In this document: one piece after another, positions 27,054 to 36,521 of the stretch | Layout: each line of letters opens with the position of its first letter | Numbering within the stretch: position 1 is the stretch's first letter | Origin: Chrysophaeum taylorii | Lineage: Eukaryota > Sar > Pelagophyceae > Pelagomonadales > Pelagomonadaceae | NCBI GenBank assembly: GCA_029834535.1 | Contig: JAQMWT010000474.1 | Span: 1 to 58,334, forward strand | Reading direction: 5' to 3' | DNA length: 58,334 nt | Translations under genes and position numbers: made by a program | Notes under the pieces: generated by a model | The model's input: the letters and a program-made list of their open reading frames with translations, nothing else | What the model was told of the DNA's origin: nothing | The model's database searches: none

Positions 27054-30000
27054 CGACGTCGAAGAGGGACCGGAGGTCGGCGGCCGAGTGGACGGCCTGG
27101 GCGGCCGCGCGATGGGTGTGGCTCGTCGTCGTCGTCGCGGTCGAGGAGTTTCGGCGCCGTCTTTTACTACTTTTTCTTCTTTCGAGGGATCCGGAGGAGG
27201 AGGAGGGCGGCGGCGAGGATTGTGATGATAGTTCCTCCTGGCGGCGGCGGCGGTGGTGGTAGAGTTTGTGCTCGATGGTGTCTTGGATGATGTAGCGCGT
27301 GACGAGGCAGGGGCGGGTCTGGCCGATGCGGTGCACGCGGCCGACGGCCTGGTTTTCGGCGGCGACCGAGGCGAGGGGGTGGAGGAGGAAGACGCGGGAG
27401 GCCTCGACCAGCGTGAGGCCCGCGCTGGCCGTCCTCGCGTTGAGGAGCAAAGCGCGGAGGTGGTCGTCTTTCTTGAACTCGGCGATTTTGGCGGCCCACG
27501 CCCTCGAGCCGACGGGGCGCTCGTGAGGTATATCGATACGACGGAGCGCATGGGAGAGAATCTCGAGGACCGCGTCCCACTCGCAAAAGACGAGGCACTT
27601 GGTGTCCTTGGCGGCGGCTGCGAGGTCGTCCGCGATCCGGGCGATCTTCGTGCCGTAGGTCCGGACCATCTCGGACGGCGCGGCAGCGACCGCGACCGTA
27701 AACGAAACCGACGGCCAAGGATGGAAGGCGCGGCAGGTCGGGCACCGGATACCCTGGGTGGTCCCGACTTTCCGGGCGCAGGGGCCGCAGAAGGTGTGGC
27801 CGCACTCCGTCAGCACGGCGCGCTCGATCGCGTCGGCCACGAGGCAAATAGCGCAGACGAGAGCGTCGGTCGTCGGCTCGTCGTCGCGCTCGTCGTCGTC
27901 GTCGAGGCGGGTCAGGAGGTGGGTGAGCTTAGACCTGGCCGCGCGGCGCCTCGCGAGGGCGTCCTCGAGCTGCGCGCGCATCTCGGCCGTCCTCGCTTCC
28001 AGTTCTCGAGCCGCGACGTACATCGTCCGCGCCTCTCGCGGGAGGGCCTCGACGTGCGACGGTTCGGCGAGCTGGACGGTTGTCTTCGACTGGCGGAGCG
28101 TGTCGAGTTCCGAGAGGAGGTCGAAGTGGCGCCGCCAGAGGGTGCGCATCGCGACGAGTTCGCGCTGCAGGAGGCGCGCGCGCTCGAGAGACCGCGCGGG
28201 CGCGCCGACGCGCTTCCGACTGGCCGCGAGCGCGTTTAGGGCTGCGATCGGGGGCGAGTCGGTCTTGACGTCTCGCTCGAACACGTGTAATAGCCTTTCG
28301 TAGGGCTCGATGAGCCTCCGCTCCAAACCGCAGTGCGCACAAGGCGGCCCCGCGGCGCCAAAGTCGGCCCGGCACGCGCGGCACCGCGAGTTCGCGGCGA
28401 TCTCCGAGGCCGACGGAAACAAGGAGAGTTTCTCGAGCGCAGAGAGGCACCGGATCCTGTGCGCCTCGATTCCCTCCAAGTCTCGCCGCAGCGTCGACGC
28501 GGCATTATTATTCCAAGCCGCCGGAAGAATCTCGAGGTCGTCGATTTTCGGGCCAAAATCGTCGAAAAGAGCGGCCCGCGAGGCCGCGTGCTCGGCGCGG
28601 TACGAGGCGAGCTCGAGCGCCTCGACCTTTTCGGCGCGGCGAGCGAGCGCCGGGTCGGGTCTCAGAAGGTTTAAGTTATGGGCCGCGTGCAGCTCCTGGA
28701 GCCCGTCCGTGTCGGCCTCCGCCTCGAAGAATCGGACCTCCGAGACCGCTTTATTCCCTTCTTCTTCTTCTTCTTCTTCCAGGACAACCACCCGCCAGGT
28801 CCGGGCCCTCGCGCTCACGCGCGTCACGGTGCCGGGTTGGAGCTCGGCGACCGCCTCGAAGACGCCGCCCGAGAGCACCTCGAGCCTGGCCGCCGCTTCG
28901 CCTCGGAACGCCGCGGCCGCCAGCCGCTTGGTACTCTCGGCTTCGAACCGCGAGACCCCCTCGACCCGCGTCCAGGCGCCGCGTTTCACTTTCCACGAAC
29001 CACCAGCACCCGACGATGCCTCGAGATCGCCCAGCACGTCCATCGGCCGCCGGTGTGCGTCGACGTCGGAGAGCGCGGACGCGTAAGTCTCGGCCGCCTC
29101 GGCCTCGTCGCCCGCGGCGAGCTCGAGGGCCGCGAGGCCGCACCGCGAGAGCACCACCAAGCGGTGGGCCTCTTCGTGGTCCGTCTTGGCGTCCACACAC
29201 AGGATCCCCAACACCTCCCCGAGCGTGTGGAAGCCCTGGAACCTCTTGCGCTTGCGGAGGGCGGCGCCCGACGATCCGACCGAAGGATGGCAGCACGCCT
29301 GGCGGAGCGCGAGGAGGTGGGGCCCGACCCAGTCCACGAGCGCGGGGGCCTCGGTGGTGGACGCGAGGGCCCTCGACACCACGTTCGTCACTTTCGCCGC
29401 GTGGTCCTCGTAAAAAACGCGCTCGACTTGGCTGAACGCGAGCACGCGGTCTTCGAAACGTACGCGCGGCAGCCCGAGCGCGACGCGAGACTTGGTCGCG
29501 CGCCACACGCACCGTCGTATCACCGGCGCCAGCAGGGCGGGGGTCGCGCGGCGCCAGATCCGGTCGCGGGCCCTGGCGTCGTCCCCCCAGGGCGACCCCC
29601 GGCAAAAGCCGACCAGGCCCTTGAGGTCGTCCAAGCCCTTGCGACCGACGGGCGTGCCCGTGACCGCCCACCGCGCCCGCGCCCGCAGCCCGAGGACAAC
29701 CCGCGCGCACGCCGAGGTCCCGGACTCGCAGGTCTGGGCCTCGTCCAAGACGCACCGGTCCCACTCGATCGCGCCGAGGGGCGACCCGATCCGCGCGTAC
29801 CGCTTCCGTCGACCGCCGCCTCGCCCGACCCTCGCCGCCTCCTTGGTCAGCACGTCGTACGAGGTCATCACCACGTCGAACTCGGCGAGACGCCGGGGCG
29901 ACAGTTCCGGGACGCGCTTCGCCTCGCAGCACGCCTTCACACCTTCGTACCGGAACACGCGGAGCGACGGCGCGTGCCGGGCCGCCTCCTCCTCCCACTG

Positions 30001-30723
30001 CCCGAGAATCGCTCTCGGAGCAGCGATCAGCGTCCCGCCCGGCCTCGACTCTTCCCCCGCGATCTCGCAGGCGACGCACTCCATACCGCTACCGCATTCT
30101 GGGTGAATCGGCCGCCCGCACACGCAGCACGGCACTCCGTCGGCCGCCGCCCGCTCGCACAGGCACATCATCTCGCCCGAAGCGACTTTTTCCGGTTGAG
30201 ACCGTTTTACGCCAAAGGCGGCGGAAACGGTCACCTCGCGCCGACCCGCCGAAAGCACCAGCGCGAGGACGGTCACCGTCTTCCCGAGGCCAACCTCGTC
30301 CGCCAAAATACCCCCCGGGACCTCGCGGCGCTCGAGCGGCGCCTCGGACGCGCGACCGGTCAACGGGTTAAACCACAACCCGACGTCGATCCGGGACCAC
30401 CCGACCTCCGCGAGCCACGGACCCCTCTCCCTTTCGAGCATCCACTCGAGCGCGGCCCCCTGGTACCCCCGGAGCTTGGGAACCAGCCCCCGAACCTCGC
30501 GCTCTTCGCCGTCGAGGCATCTAGCGGCCGACCCGTCGTCGAGCACCTCCTGGATCGACCTCTCGCGCCCGGCGCAGGCGCGCTCCAGGATTCGCACCAC
30601 CCTCTCGTCCGTCAGAGGGCTCGTCTTCCGCAGCAGATTTCCCACGACCCACCCCTGCCGCACTCCTTCGCTGATTTCTTCTCCCTCCATCTTCTCCTCG
30701 GGGAGCTGCCAGAACTCATCCAT
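27046..30723 (-). CDS. SHPRH/RAD5-like SNF2 ATPase with PHD-like finger and RING E3 domain, 1225 aa
   Basis: An SNF2-N helicase half begins at about residue 82. Walker A is GGILADEVGLGKTV (about 137-150). A Cys/His cluster (CLCE...CCVCGRPIHPEC...CVAC, about 187-220) resembles a PHD insert. The Walker B box is DEAQ (327-330) and motif III is TGTPV (355-359). A long coiled middle follows, then a C3HC4 RING (CAICLVADAIERAVLTECGH, CPTC; about 954-995). The SNF2-C half has VFCEWDAVLEIL and GRVHRIGQTRPC. This domain order, with a PHD insert and DEAQ, is that of SHPRH, a replication-stress ubiquitin ligase. The start is the first ATG. Convergent overlap with rsmI is 8 bp. Confidence 0.9.
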   Translation of the reverse strand: MDEFWQLPEEKMEGEEISEGVRQGWVVGNLLRKTSPLTDERVVRILERACAGRERSIQEVLDDGSAARCLDGEEREVRGLVPKLRGYQGAALEWMLERERGPWLAEVGWSRIDVGLWFNPLTGRASEAPLERREVPGGILADEVGLGKTVTVLALVLSAGRREVTVSAAFGVKRSQPEKVASGEMMCLCERAAADGVPCCVCGRPIHPECGSGMECVACEIAGEESRPGGTLIAAPRAILGQWEEEAARHAPSLRVFRYEGVKACCEAKRVPELSPRRLAEFDVVMTSYDVLTKEAARVGRGGGRRKRYARIGSPLGAIEWDRCVLDEAQTCESGTSACARVVLGLRARARWAVTGTPVGRKGLDDLKGLVGFCRGSPWGDDARARDRIWRRATPALLAPVIRRCVWRATKSRVALGLPRVRFEDRVLAFSQVERVFYEDHAAKVTNVVSRALASTTEAPALVDWVGPHLLALRQACCHPSVGSSGAALRKRKRFQGFHTLGEVLGILCVDAKTDHEEAHRLVVLSRCGLAALELAAGDEAEAAETYASALSDVDAHRRPMDVLGDLEASSGAGGSWKVKRGAWTRVEGVSRFEAESTKRLAAAAFRGEAAARLEVLSGGVFEAVAELQPGTVTRVSARARTWRVVVLEEEEEEEGNKAVSEVRFFEAEADTDGLQELHAAHNLNLLRPDPALARRAEKVEALELASYRAEHAASRAALFDDFGPKIDDLEILPAAWNNNAASTLRRDLEGIEAHRIRCLSALEKLSLFPSASEIAANSRCRACRADFGAAGPPCAHCGLERRLIEPYERLLHVFERDVKTDSPPIAALNALAASRKRVGAPARSLERARLLQRELVAMRTLWRRHFDLLSELDTLRQSKTTVQLAEPSHVEALPREARTMYVAARELEARTAEMRAQLEDALARRRAARSKLTHLLTRLDDDDERDDEPTTDALVCAICLVADAIERAVLTECGHTFCGPCARKVGTTQGIRCPTCRAFHPWPSVSFTVAVAAAPSEMVRTYGTKIARIADDLAAAAKDTKCLVFCEWDAVLEILSHALRRIDIPHERPVGSRAWAAKIAEFKKDDHLRALLLNARTASAGLTLVEASRVFLLHPLASVAAENQAVGRVHRIGQTRPCLVTRYIIQDTIEHKLYHHRRRRQEELSSQSSPPPSSSSGSLERRKSSKRRRRNSSTATTTTSHTHRAAAQAVHSAADLRSLFDVVT

Positions 30724-31317
30724 ATTACTACTACTTACTTACCCTCCTCCTCCTCGGTGAGGGTTTATTTAACCAAAAAAAAAAAGGGTTTAACGCCGGC
30801 GCCACACCAAAAGCCCTAAATTATTCGCAGCGGCATCGTGGTTCCATTCACCCCTACGCGTCCAACAACTCGACGAGAAGAAGTGGAGCCGACGTATCGT
30901 TGTACGGGGGTTGCTTGCCATCATCGTGCATGGGGAGAAGTCTCGATGGCCTAAAAGAACACCGGTCAAGTAAAGTAGTGACTGCCCTCCTTCGCAAGCT
31001 CGAACGCAGCTTGATTCAAAGTACGATGATGATGATGATGATGATGAGGTGCAGCAGCAGGTTTTTGTGATCGCGCGCAAGGGAAAGAAGGGCGGGAAGG
31101 ATAGACTCATAACACAGAATATTTTTGATGATGATCGAAGAAAGTGACGGTCCCAAAGGCAGCAGCAGCAGGCTCGTGATGATGATGAGGGGAATTTTTT
31201 TTTTCAGTCAGTCAGTTCAGCGAATCAACAGGCGGAGGTTGACTCGGTCATCAAGGATCCATTACATCCAAAGAAGAAAATTTTGCCATCCAGCAGAAAA
31301 TATGGCGCCTGCGCCCA
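30724..31317. other. Intergenic, 594 bp
   Basis: No gene seen. It contains an A-run at about 30775-30786, a (GAT)n run at about 31023-31046 and a CAGTCAGTCAG stretch near 31205. It lies upstream of the SHPRH-like gene and downstream of the first ADP-ribosyltransferase gene. Confidence 0.4.
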
Positions 31318-32445
31318 TCAGGAAAGGCGGTAGAGAATAAGGTAAGAGGGAATTGCAGCGTGTTCGTTGTAGACGACGGTTTCCTCGTAGTTGAGGGTGC
31401 CGCCGTCGGCGGTGGTGAGGCCGACGACGGAGTCGTAGCCTTGCTTGAGTATGGGATTGACGTCGTCGATCTGCGGTCTCGCGGTTTGGTGTACGGAGCC
31501 GAGAGCGACCTTGCAGAGGAACATGACGCGGTAGGTACCCGTGGGAGTGGCGCGCTCGGAGTGTTCGGCGTAGTCGTTGGACTTGGAGGAGCACTTGGAG
31601 AAGTACAAGCCCTGCCCGTAGCGGAGCTGGCGTCGCTGGCCGCCGACGCTAGAGGTGCCGGCAAGGGAGAGGGAGAATGATTCGGCGACTATAGAGCAGA
31701 CCGCGCAGGTTGGCGAGGTGCAGGGGGGCTGGTCGAGGTCGATGCCGAAGCGACACTCAGAAGCTGTCCCGTGCCAGCGACGCTCGACGTTGCCCTTGGC
31801 TCCCGCGTACGCCTGGTAATGGTTGAAGACGTCGCGCGAGTTGCGGATCATGAGCACGCGGATCACCGTCGGCACGCGAGCGGAATGGTACCAGGTTTCG
31901 ACAAACTGTTTCTTGACGCCCGCGACTTTAGGGTGGTCGGCGTTGAGGACCGAGATCAGGTACCCGCCGTCGCGACCGCCAAAAATTTTCTCGATGCCGG
32001 CGTCGTCGATGCCCGCGAGCGAGGGAGGCACCAGCCCACGCCTCGCCGCTTCGCGGGCGTGCGTCCGGCCGCAGTAGTCGTGCACCCTCTTCGTCCCCTC
32101 GTCGTAGTATCGCTCGGACGCGCACCCCGGCAAAGCGCACCGGGGAGCTCCGCAGGGAGCGGCTCGGGTGTGGTTCGGCCGCGGGTGGGCCCCGCCTGCC
32201 ATCGCCTCCATGGCGTGCGTGCGACAGCAAAAGTCGTGGACCCGGCCCGTCTCCCGGTCGAAGTACACGCCCTTCGAACACCTATCGAGCTTGCAGGTGT
32301 GGCAATCCCCGTGTGGCGGCCGAAGGGGCCTCTGCCGCGCCAGCTGGGCATGCGTCCGACCGCAGAAATCGTGCGTGATCCCACTCTGTGGGTCGAAGTG
32401 TGCGGGTAACCCGCACCCCTCGAGCTGGCACACCTGCGGCGCCAT
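31318..32445 (-). CDS. PARP-like ADP-ribosyltransferase with three Cys/His zinc motifs (ART1), 375 aa
   Basis: Three N-terminal repeats share the form CxxxxC, about 16 residues, then HDFCGRTHA or HDYCGRTHA (C6/C11/C28/H32, and similar near 51-76 and 103-130). Each probably binds one zinc. The catalytic half resembles the PARP fold: RRWHGTASECRFGIDL (H225), a CxxxxxCxxC insert (CTSPTCAVC), LRYGQGLYFSKCSSKSNDYA (Y281), then YDSVVG and LNYEETVVYNEHAAIPSYLI (E355 aligns with the PARP glutamate). An H-Y-E triad predicts NAD+-dependent ADP-ribose transfer. An upstream GTG (32451) is not used here; ATG 32445 is. Divergent from ART2. Confidence 0.85.
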   Translation of the reverse strand: MAPQVCQLEGCGLPAHFDPQSGITHDFCGRTHAQLARQRPLRPPHGDCHTCKLDRCSKGVYFDRETGRVHDFCCRTHAMEAMAGGAHPRPNHTRAAPCGAPRCALPGCASERYYDEGTKRVHDYCGRTHAREAARRGLVPPSLAGIDDAGIEKIFGGRDGGYLISVLNADHPKVAGVKKQFVETWYHSARVPTVIRVLMIRNSRDVFNHYQAYAGAKGNVERRWHGTASECRFGIDLDQPPCTSPTCAVCSIVAESFSLSLAGTSSVGGQRRQLRYGQGLYFSKCSSKSNDYAEHSERATPTGTYRVMFLCKVALGSVHQTARPQIDDVNPILKQGYDSVVGLTTADGGTLNYEETVVYNEHAAIPSYLILYRLS

Positions 32446-32512
32446 CTCCACTCAGGGGCTTTTCTTTCTTTTCCCTTCAAGCTAGCAGACACTACTTTTT
32501 CCAACGAGGGGA
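32446..32512. promoter_or_regulatory. 67-bp divergent promoter of the ART pair
   Basis: The start codons of ART1 (minus) and ART2 (plus) are only 67 bp apart. The segment has a pyrimidine-rich patch (TTTTCTTTCTTTTCCC at about 32460-32475) and no obvious TATA box. Shared, co-ordinated transcription is inferred from the spacing. Confidence 0.55.
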
Positions 32513-33496
32513 ATGGAGGACGTGGAGATGGAGATCGCGCTGGCCGTGTCCCGCGCCGACTTCGAGGCGGCCGCCGCCGCTAAGAGGACCGAGTGGTCGT
32601 GCGCGCGATGCACCCTCGATAACCCGGCTTCAGCCGGCCGGTGCGAGGCGTGCCTCGCCGACCGCGAGGCGCCGTTTGTCGTGGCCGCACCACCAACCGA
32701 ACGGCGCGAGTGCGGGCTGCCCGGGTGCGTGCGGCCCGCGTGGCGTGGGTTTTGCAGCGAGGAGCATCGGCGCCGTGCGCTCAGACGGCGTCTCGCGGCG
32801 CCGGCGAGCGACGACGAGGAGCGATGCTTCGTCGGACCGGACGGCGACTTTTCGGTAGCACTCCTGACGAGACAGAGCCCGCGGCGCCAGGAGATCGCCC
32901 AGCACTTCGTCAAGGCCTGGCGCAAGAGCGCCCCACCGATCGTCAAGCATGTCCTGCGAGTCTCGCCGAGCCCCGCGCTCGTCGAGCGCTTCGAGCGATA
33001 CGCGGCCGCCGTCGGCAACGTGAGGCTCCGGTACCACGGAACATCGAGCCTTTGCGACTTTGGGGTCGATCTCGCCGCCGCGCCCTGCGACAACGACGAC
33101 TGCGCGCTCTGCTCGATCCTCGCCCGCGGCTTCGAGCTCGCCAGGGCCGGCACGGGACCGAACATAAAAAAGCGCGGCCTCCGGTACGGCCGCGGTATTT
33201 ACCTCTCGGCGACCTCGGGCAAGTCTAACGATTATGCTTTTCGCACCGAAAGGCCGCGCCGCGCGAGCCACGGCCGCCACGAGCGATGGCGCGCCATTTT
33301 CGTCTGTTCCGTCGCCGCCGGAAAGGCCTTCAAGACCACGGCACCCGAGCTCCACCTCGATCGACCCCCCCCGGGCTACGACTCGGTTGTCGGCGAGGTC
33401 GGAGACTACCTCAACTACGACGAGCTCGTCGTCTACACGGAGGCGGCCGTCTTGCCCAATTTCATCATCATCTACGCCTTTCCTGGTAAATTGTAA
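32513..33496 (+). CDS. PARP-like ADP-ribosyltransferase with UIM-like helix and NZF/RanBP2 zinc finger (ART2), 327 aa
   Basis: Residues 2-17 (EDVEMEIALAVSRADF) fit a ubiquitin-interacting motif (hydrophobic-x-x-Ala-x-x-x-Ser: M6, A9, S13). Residues 28-47 (WSCARCTLDNPASAGRCEAC) fit an NZF/RanBP2 finger, C-x2-C-x10-C-x2-C, often ubiquitin-binding. A second motif C67-x4-C72-x8-C81-x3-H85 is a shorter form of the zinc motif in ART1. The catalytic domain has LRYHGTSSLCDFGVDL (H175), CDNDDCALC, LRYGRGIYLSATSGKSNDYA (Y230) and LNYDELVVYTEAAVLPNFII (E304), an intact H-Y-E triad. It is a diverged paralogue of ART1. The catalytic call is firm; ubiquitin binding is a prediction. Confidence 0.87.
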   Translation: MEDVEMEIALAVSRADFEAAAAAKRTEWSCARCTLDNPASAGRCEACLADREAPFVVAAPPTERRECGLPGCVRPAWRGFCSEEHRRRALRRRLAAPASDDEERCFVGPDGDFSVALLTRQSPRRQEIAQHFVKAWRKSAPPIVKHVLRVSPSPALVERFERYAAAVGNVRLRYHGTSSLCDFGVDLAAAPCDNDDCALCSILARGFELARAGTGPNIKKRGLRYGRGIYLSATSGKSNDYAFRTERPRRASHGRHERWRAIFVCSVAAGKAFKTTAPELHLDRPPPGYDSVVGEVGDYLNYDELVVYTEAAVLPNFIIIYAFPGKL

Positions 33497-33615
33497 TCAA
33501 AACCGGGGTTAAGGGTCGAGTGCTGTCGTGGCGTGTTTGACACGCGAGTTTTTTCGGGCGTTCGGAGAATTTGCGGTTGAAGTAGAGGTAGAGTTCTCGG
33601 TTTGATGAGGCTCGG

Positions 33616-35304
33616 ATGATGAGGAGGGGCGGATATTATCACGATAATCTCTCTTATCGAGACGGGCGCTCTCGGGAGTCCATCCCGATGATGAAAGTTG
33701 TCGTGGATATCCCCGATGGCGCCGTAGGCCTCTTCGTAGGAAAAAAGTTTCGAAACGTAAAGGAGCTGCAGCAATCCGACGGCATTCGTTTTCTGCGCGT
33801 CGACTTCAATGAATCTCGCGTCGAGGTCGTCGGGACCAACGCCGGCATCGAAAAGGTGAGGCGTCGCGTGGACATGGCGGCGAACATCGCGGCGAACGCG
33901 TCTTGCTACTTTCCTCAAACCACTATGACGGTTTTCGACCACGACGCGAAGGCTTCCGTCCGGTTCGAGCGCGTTTCCCTGCCGGGACTCGCGGCGCAGT
34001 TCGACCCAGACCGCACCTACCACAGGCTCGTCAGCAGCAGCAGCAGCGAAAACGACGACGACGATGGACTCGAGGACTGCCGAATAAGCGCGGAGGATTC
34101 GGGGGTGGAGCATCCTTACGTCGGATTCGACAGCCGCGAGGTGGATCAGTTCTTCGGGCGCGTCGTGCGCGACGCGCTCGACGTCCTCGCCTCGGGTCGC
34201 GTCCTGCCGTTGCTCTACGTGAAGTTTGGAAAGACGCTCCTGAGCTCCGTCCCGACGGCTGCGCTCGAATCCGGCGCCTTTCGCGCCGCAGAATTGCGAA
34301 AGCTGCCTTTGGGTTCTTCAAAAAATGCGGCGCGCCCCGAGTTCAACGGCTTGTTCCGCGCGTCGACCAAGGAGAAGCTCGTCGAGCTCATCGCGAAGAA
34401 CGACTACGAGCACGTATCGACGCGAAGAGAAGTCAGAATCAGTTGCGAGCGCGACGACGAGACGAAGAAAAAGTACAACATCACGTACGTCGAGAAGCCA
34501 CCACGCGACGACGACGACGACGACGACGAAAAAGATTTGTCTTCGGCCGAATTGGCGGCGTCGGCGGCGCTGCGACAGGTCGCTCGAGCAAAAACGTATT
34601 TCGACGTCCTCGGCGTCGGCGCCGAGGCTACGGATCGCGACGTGAGAATCGCCTTTCGCAAACTCGCGCTACAAGTGCACCCCGAAAAGAACAAACACCC
34701 CGCGGCGGAGGACGCGTTCCAAGTCCTCTCCGCTGCGTTTGAAGAGCTGCAAACTGAGGAAAAACGCGACCAGTACCGACTCGGCAGTTCGATAACGAAA
34801 CTTCGCGTTCAATCTCGTCAGACTACGTCCATTATAAAATGCACGAGCCCCGAGCGCAAGGTCGCTTTTTTTTCCGTGCTTCGACCGGGAACCCGAGCTG
34901 AATTTCGCACGACCCTCGAGACCGAAACTAGTTTCGGGAAAACGCCAGATCGCGAGACGCTCCTCGCCGTCGAAGACGCCCGGAAGAACAAACGTGCCGA
35001 CAACCACCGACTCGTCTTCCGCGACGGGACGGCTTTCAAGATCAACGTTTTGAAGAACATTACTTCGAACAAGCACACCAACGGGACCTTCGAGCTCTCC
35101 ATCGAGGATTCAAGAGAAGAATGGTTTGGCAAGACCGTCGCCGGCGTCGCTATATATCTCGAGAGCTACGCGGTCAACGACCTCTTGGACGAGATCAAAG
35201 GAGGTCGCCGGGACGACGCCGTTGTGCGCGAGCTACTTTCCCATATTCAAAACCTCAACGCCGAAGCCCGCCACATCATCGACCTCTTCAACGCTCGAGG
35301 ATAA
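33616..35304 (+). CDS. KH-like plus J-domain protein, 562 aa
   Basis: Residues about 26-92 look like a KH RNA-binding domain: VVVDIPDGAVGLFVGKKFRN, then VKELQQSDGIRFLRVD and a terminal helix. The usual GxxG loop is VGKKFRN here, so RNA binding may be altered. An acidic middle follows (Asp runs near 148 and 298). Residues about 328-395 are a J domain (YFDVLGVGAEATDRDVRIAF, then KLALQVHPEKNKHPAAEDAF). Its HPD triad is HPE at about 354-356. HPD is normally needed to stimulate Hsp70, so activity may be lost or changed. The C-terminal 165 residues are unrecognised. Same strand as ART2, 119 bp downstream. Confidence 0.8.
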   Translation: MMRRGGYYHDNLSYRDGRSRESIPMMKVVVDIPDGAVGLFVGKKFRNVKELQQSDGIRFLRVDFNESRVEVVGTNAGIEKVRRRVDMAANIAANASCYFPQTTMTVFDHDAKASVRFERVSLPGLAAQFDPDRTYHRLVSSSSSENDDDDGLEDCRISAEDSGVEHPYVGFDSREVDQFFGRVVRDALDVLASGRVLPLLYVKFGKTLLSSVPTAALESGAFRAAELRKLPLGSSKNAARPEFNGLFRASTKEKLVELIAKNDYEHVSTRREVRISCERDDETKKKYNITYVEKPPRDDDDDDDEKDLSSAELAASAALRQVARAKTYFDVLGVGAEATDRDVRIAFRKLALQVHPEKNKHPAAEDAFQVLSAAFEELQTEEKRDQYRLGSSITKLRVQSRQTTSIIKCTSPERKVAFFSVLRPGTRAEFRTTLETETSFGKTPDRETLLAVEDARKNKRADNHRLVFRDGTAFKINVLKNITSNKHTNGTFELSIEDSREEWFGKTVAGVAIYLESYAVNDLLDEIKGGRRDDAVVRELLSHIQNLNAEARHIIDLFNARG

Positions 35305-35685
35305 CGGACTCGCGCGTCCTGCTTCTCCGAAAAGCACCAAACCAGTTTCGTACGCATCAATGGCCACAATGGTTTGATCTGGTCTGATCAACGTGCGCTC
35401 CGAAAACATCACACACATGACAACTCCATTGGTTATGGCTTGTGTGGAGTCGGTCAGCGTTTCACACACATGACAACTCCATTGGTTATGGCTTGTGTGG
35501 AGTCGGTCAGCGTTTCCTTTCACGCTATGTGCTCCTCACAAAAAAAAACTTTCCGCGTACTGCTGCCGACTCTCAGCCGGCTTCTTGTTGCGTCATCATG
35601 CCTTTCCTTGCCTAAAATGCTTTTCTCCCGCATGCATGCGCGCCTCCCCTGCTCAACCTTTCTTTTGTTCTTCTTTCTACTCCAA
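35305..35685. other. Intergenic, 380 bp, with a 53-bp tandem duplication
   Basis: No gene. A 53-bp unit beginning CACACACATGACAACTCC is repeated exactly at 35410-35462 and 35463-35515. Confidence 0.8.
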
Positions 35686-36445
35686 CAAGTGCAGGCGGCC
35701 AGTAGTAAGTTCACCTAGTCCCAATCTCTAACCCCAGTGAGTAGTTCACCTAGTCCCACTAAGTTCACCTGGTCAGTAAGTTTGTTCACCTAGTCCAAAT
35801 CTCTAACCCCAGTAAGTTCGGCGTGAACCCACCCACTCGTGCTCACACCCACTCCTTCGAGCTCGTCGCTCTCGCCTCCGCCAATCTAAGGTGCTTTGAT
35901 CCGCACACCCCGCTAACCTTTGAGTTTACTCTAAAACCCCCCGTAACTTCACCTGGTCCCAGTAAGCTCACCTGGTCACTATATTCACCTCGTCCCAATC
36001 TCAAACCCCAGTAAGTTCACCTGGTCCCAGTAAGCTCACCTACAGTGCGCGTGTAGACGCCGGGAGGGGGCTTGTAGGTATTACGCAGCACGTGTGGGGT
36101 AGGGTGGAGTCGTCGACTCAGAAGAGTATATCCTCGGGCCGAAAAGAACTCCGACGCCTCGTCTCCGGGAAAAAAAGGCCGCGGTCATGCGCGCGTTGTC
36201 AGCATCGACAACATCGTTTCGACGGGGCGTGGGAATGGCGCGCTGAAAGAGCCGCCGCGGGTCGTGGAAACAGTCTGCGAGGTCGCCGTCGACGGCTTGG
36301 AGGATCAATGGCTGGCTGGCTCGCGGGCCTAGCTGATCCTTACCCTAAATCGAGGGACAAACCCACCCGTTACACCACAAACCCACCCACACCCTTCATG
36401 CTCCCCACACACACCCCCGTCTTAGCAGTCGACATTTAAAGACAA

Positions 36446-36492
<47 letters not shown>

Positions 36493-36521
36493 AACAAACA
36501 TCTGTCGATTAGTAGTAAGGA
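35686..36521 (-). mobile_element. Helitron copy E, internal deletion
   Basis: Read on the minus strand it runs from TCCTTACTACTAATCGACAG (5', preceded by A) to GCACTTG (3', followed by T), so both flanks fit Helitron insertion between A and T. About 325 bp of the helicase region is missing at about 36137, where TATATCCTCGG joins GCCGAAAAGAACTCC directly. The remaining minus-strand frame (36081-36308) still reads LQAVDGDLADCFHDPRRLFQ and VVDADNARMTAAF. A 78-bp foreign insert lies at 36363-36440. Confidence 0.8.
36363..36440. mobile_element. Short insertion in Helitron E, same family as the 42-bp insert at 56396
   Basis: The insert is flanked by GACAAAC on both sides (36356-36362 and 36441-36447), though this word also recurs in the host tract. 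Its right part, TCCCCACACACACCCCC then CTTAGCAGTCGACATTTAAA, matches the insert at 56396-56437. The left part (C/A-rich) is longer here, as in 5'-truncated copies of one family. Confidence 0.6.

Noticed and set aside
28678..30819. 713-aa plus-strand frame opposite the SHPRH-like gene
   Set aside because: Antisense of a clearly assigned SNF2/RING gene, Pro/Arg/His-rich, no motifs.
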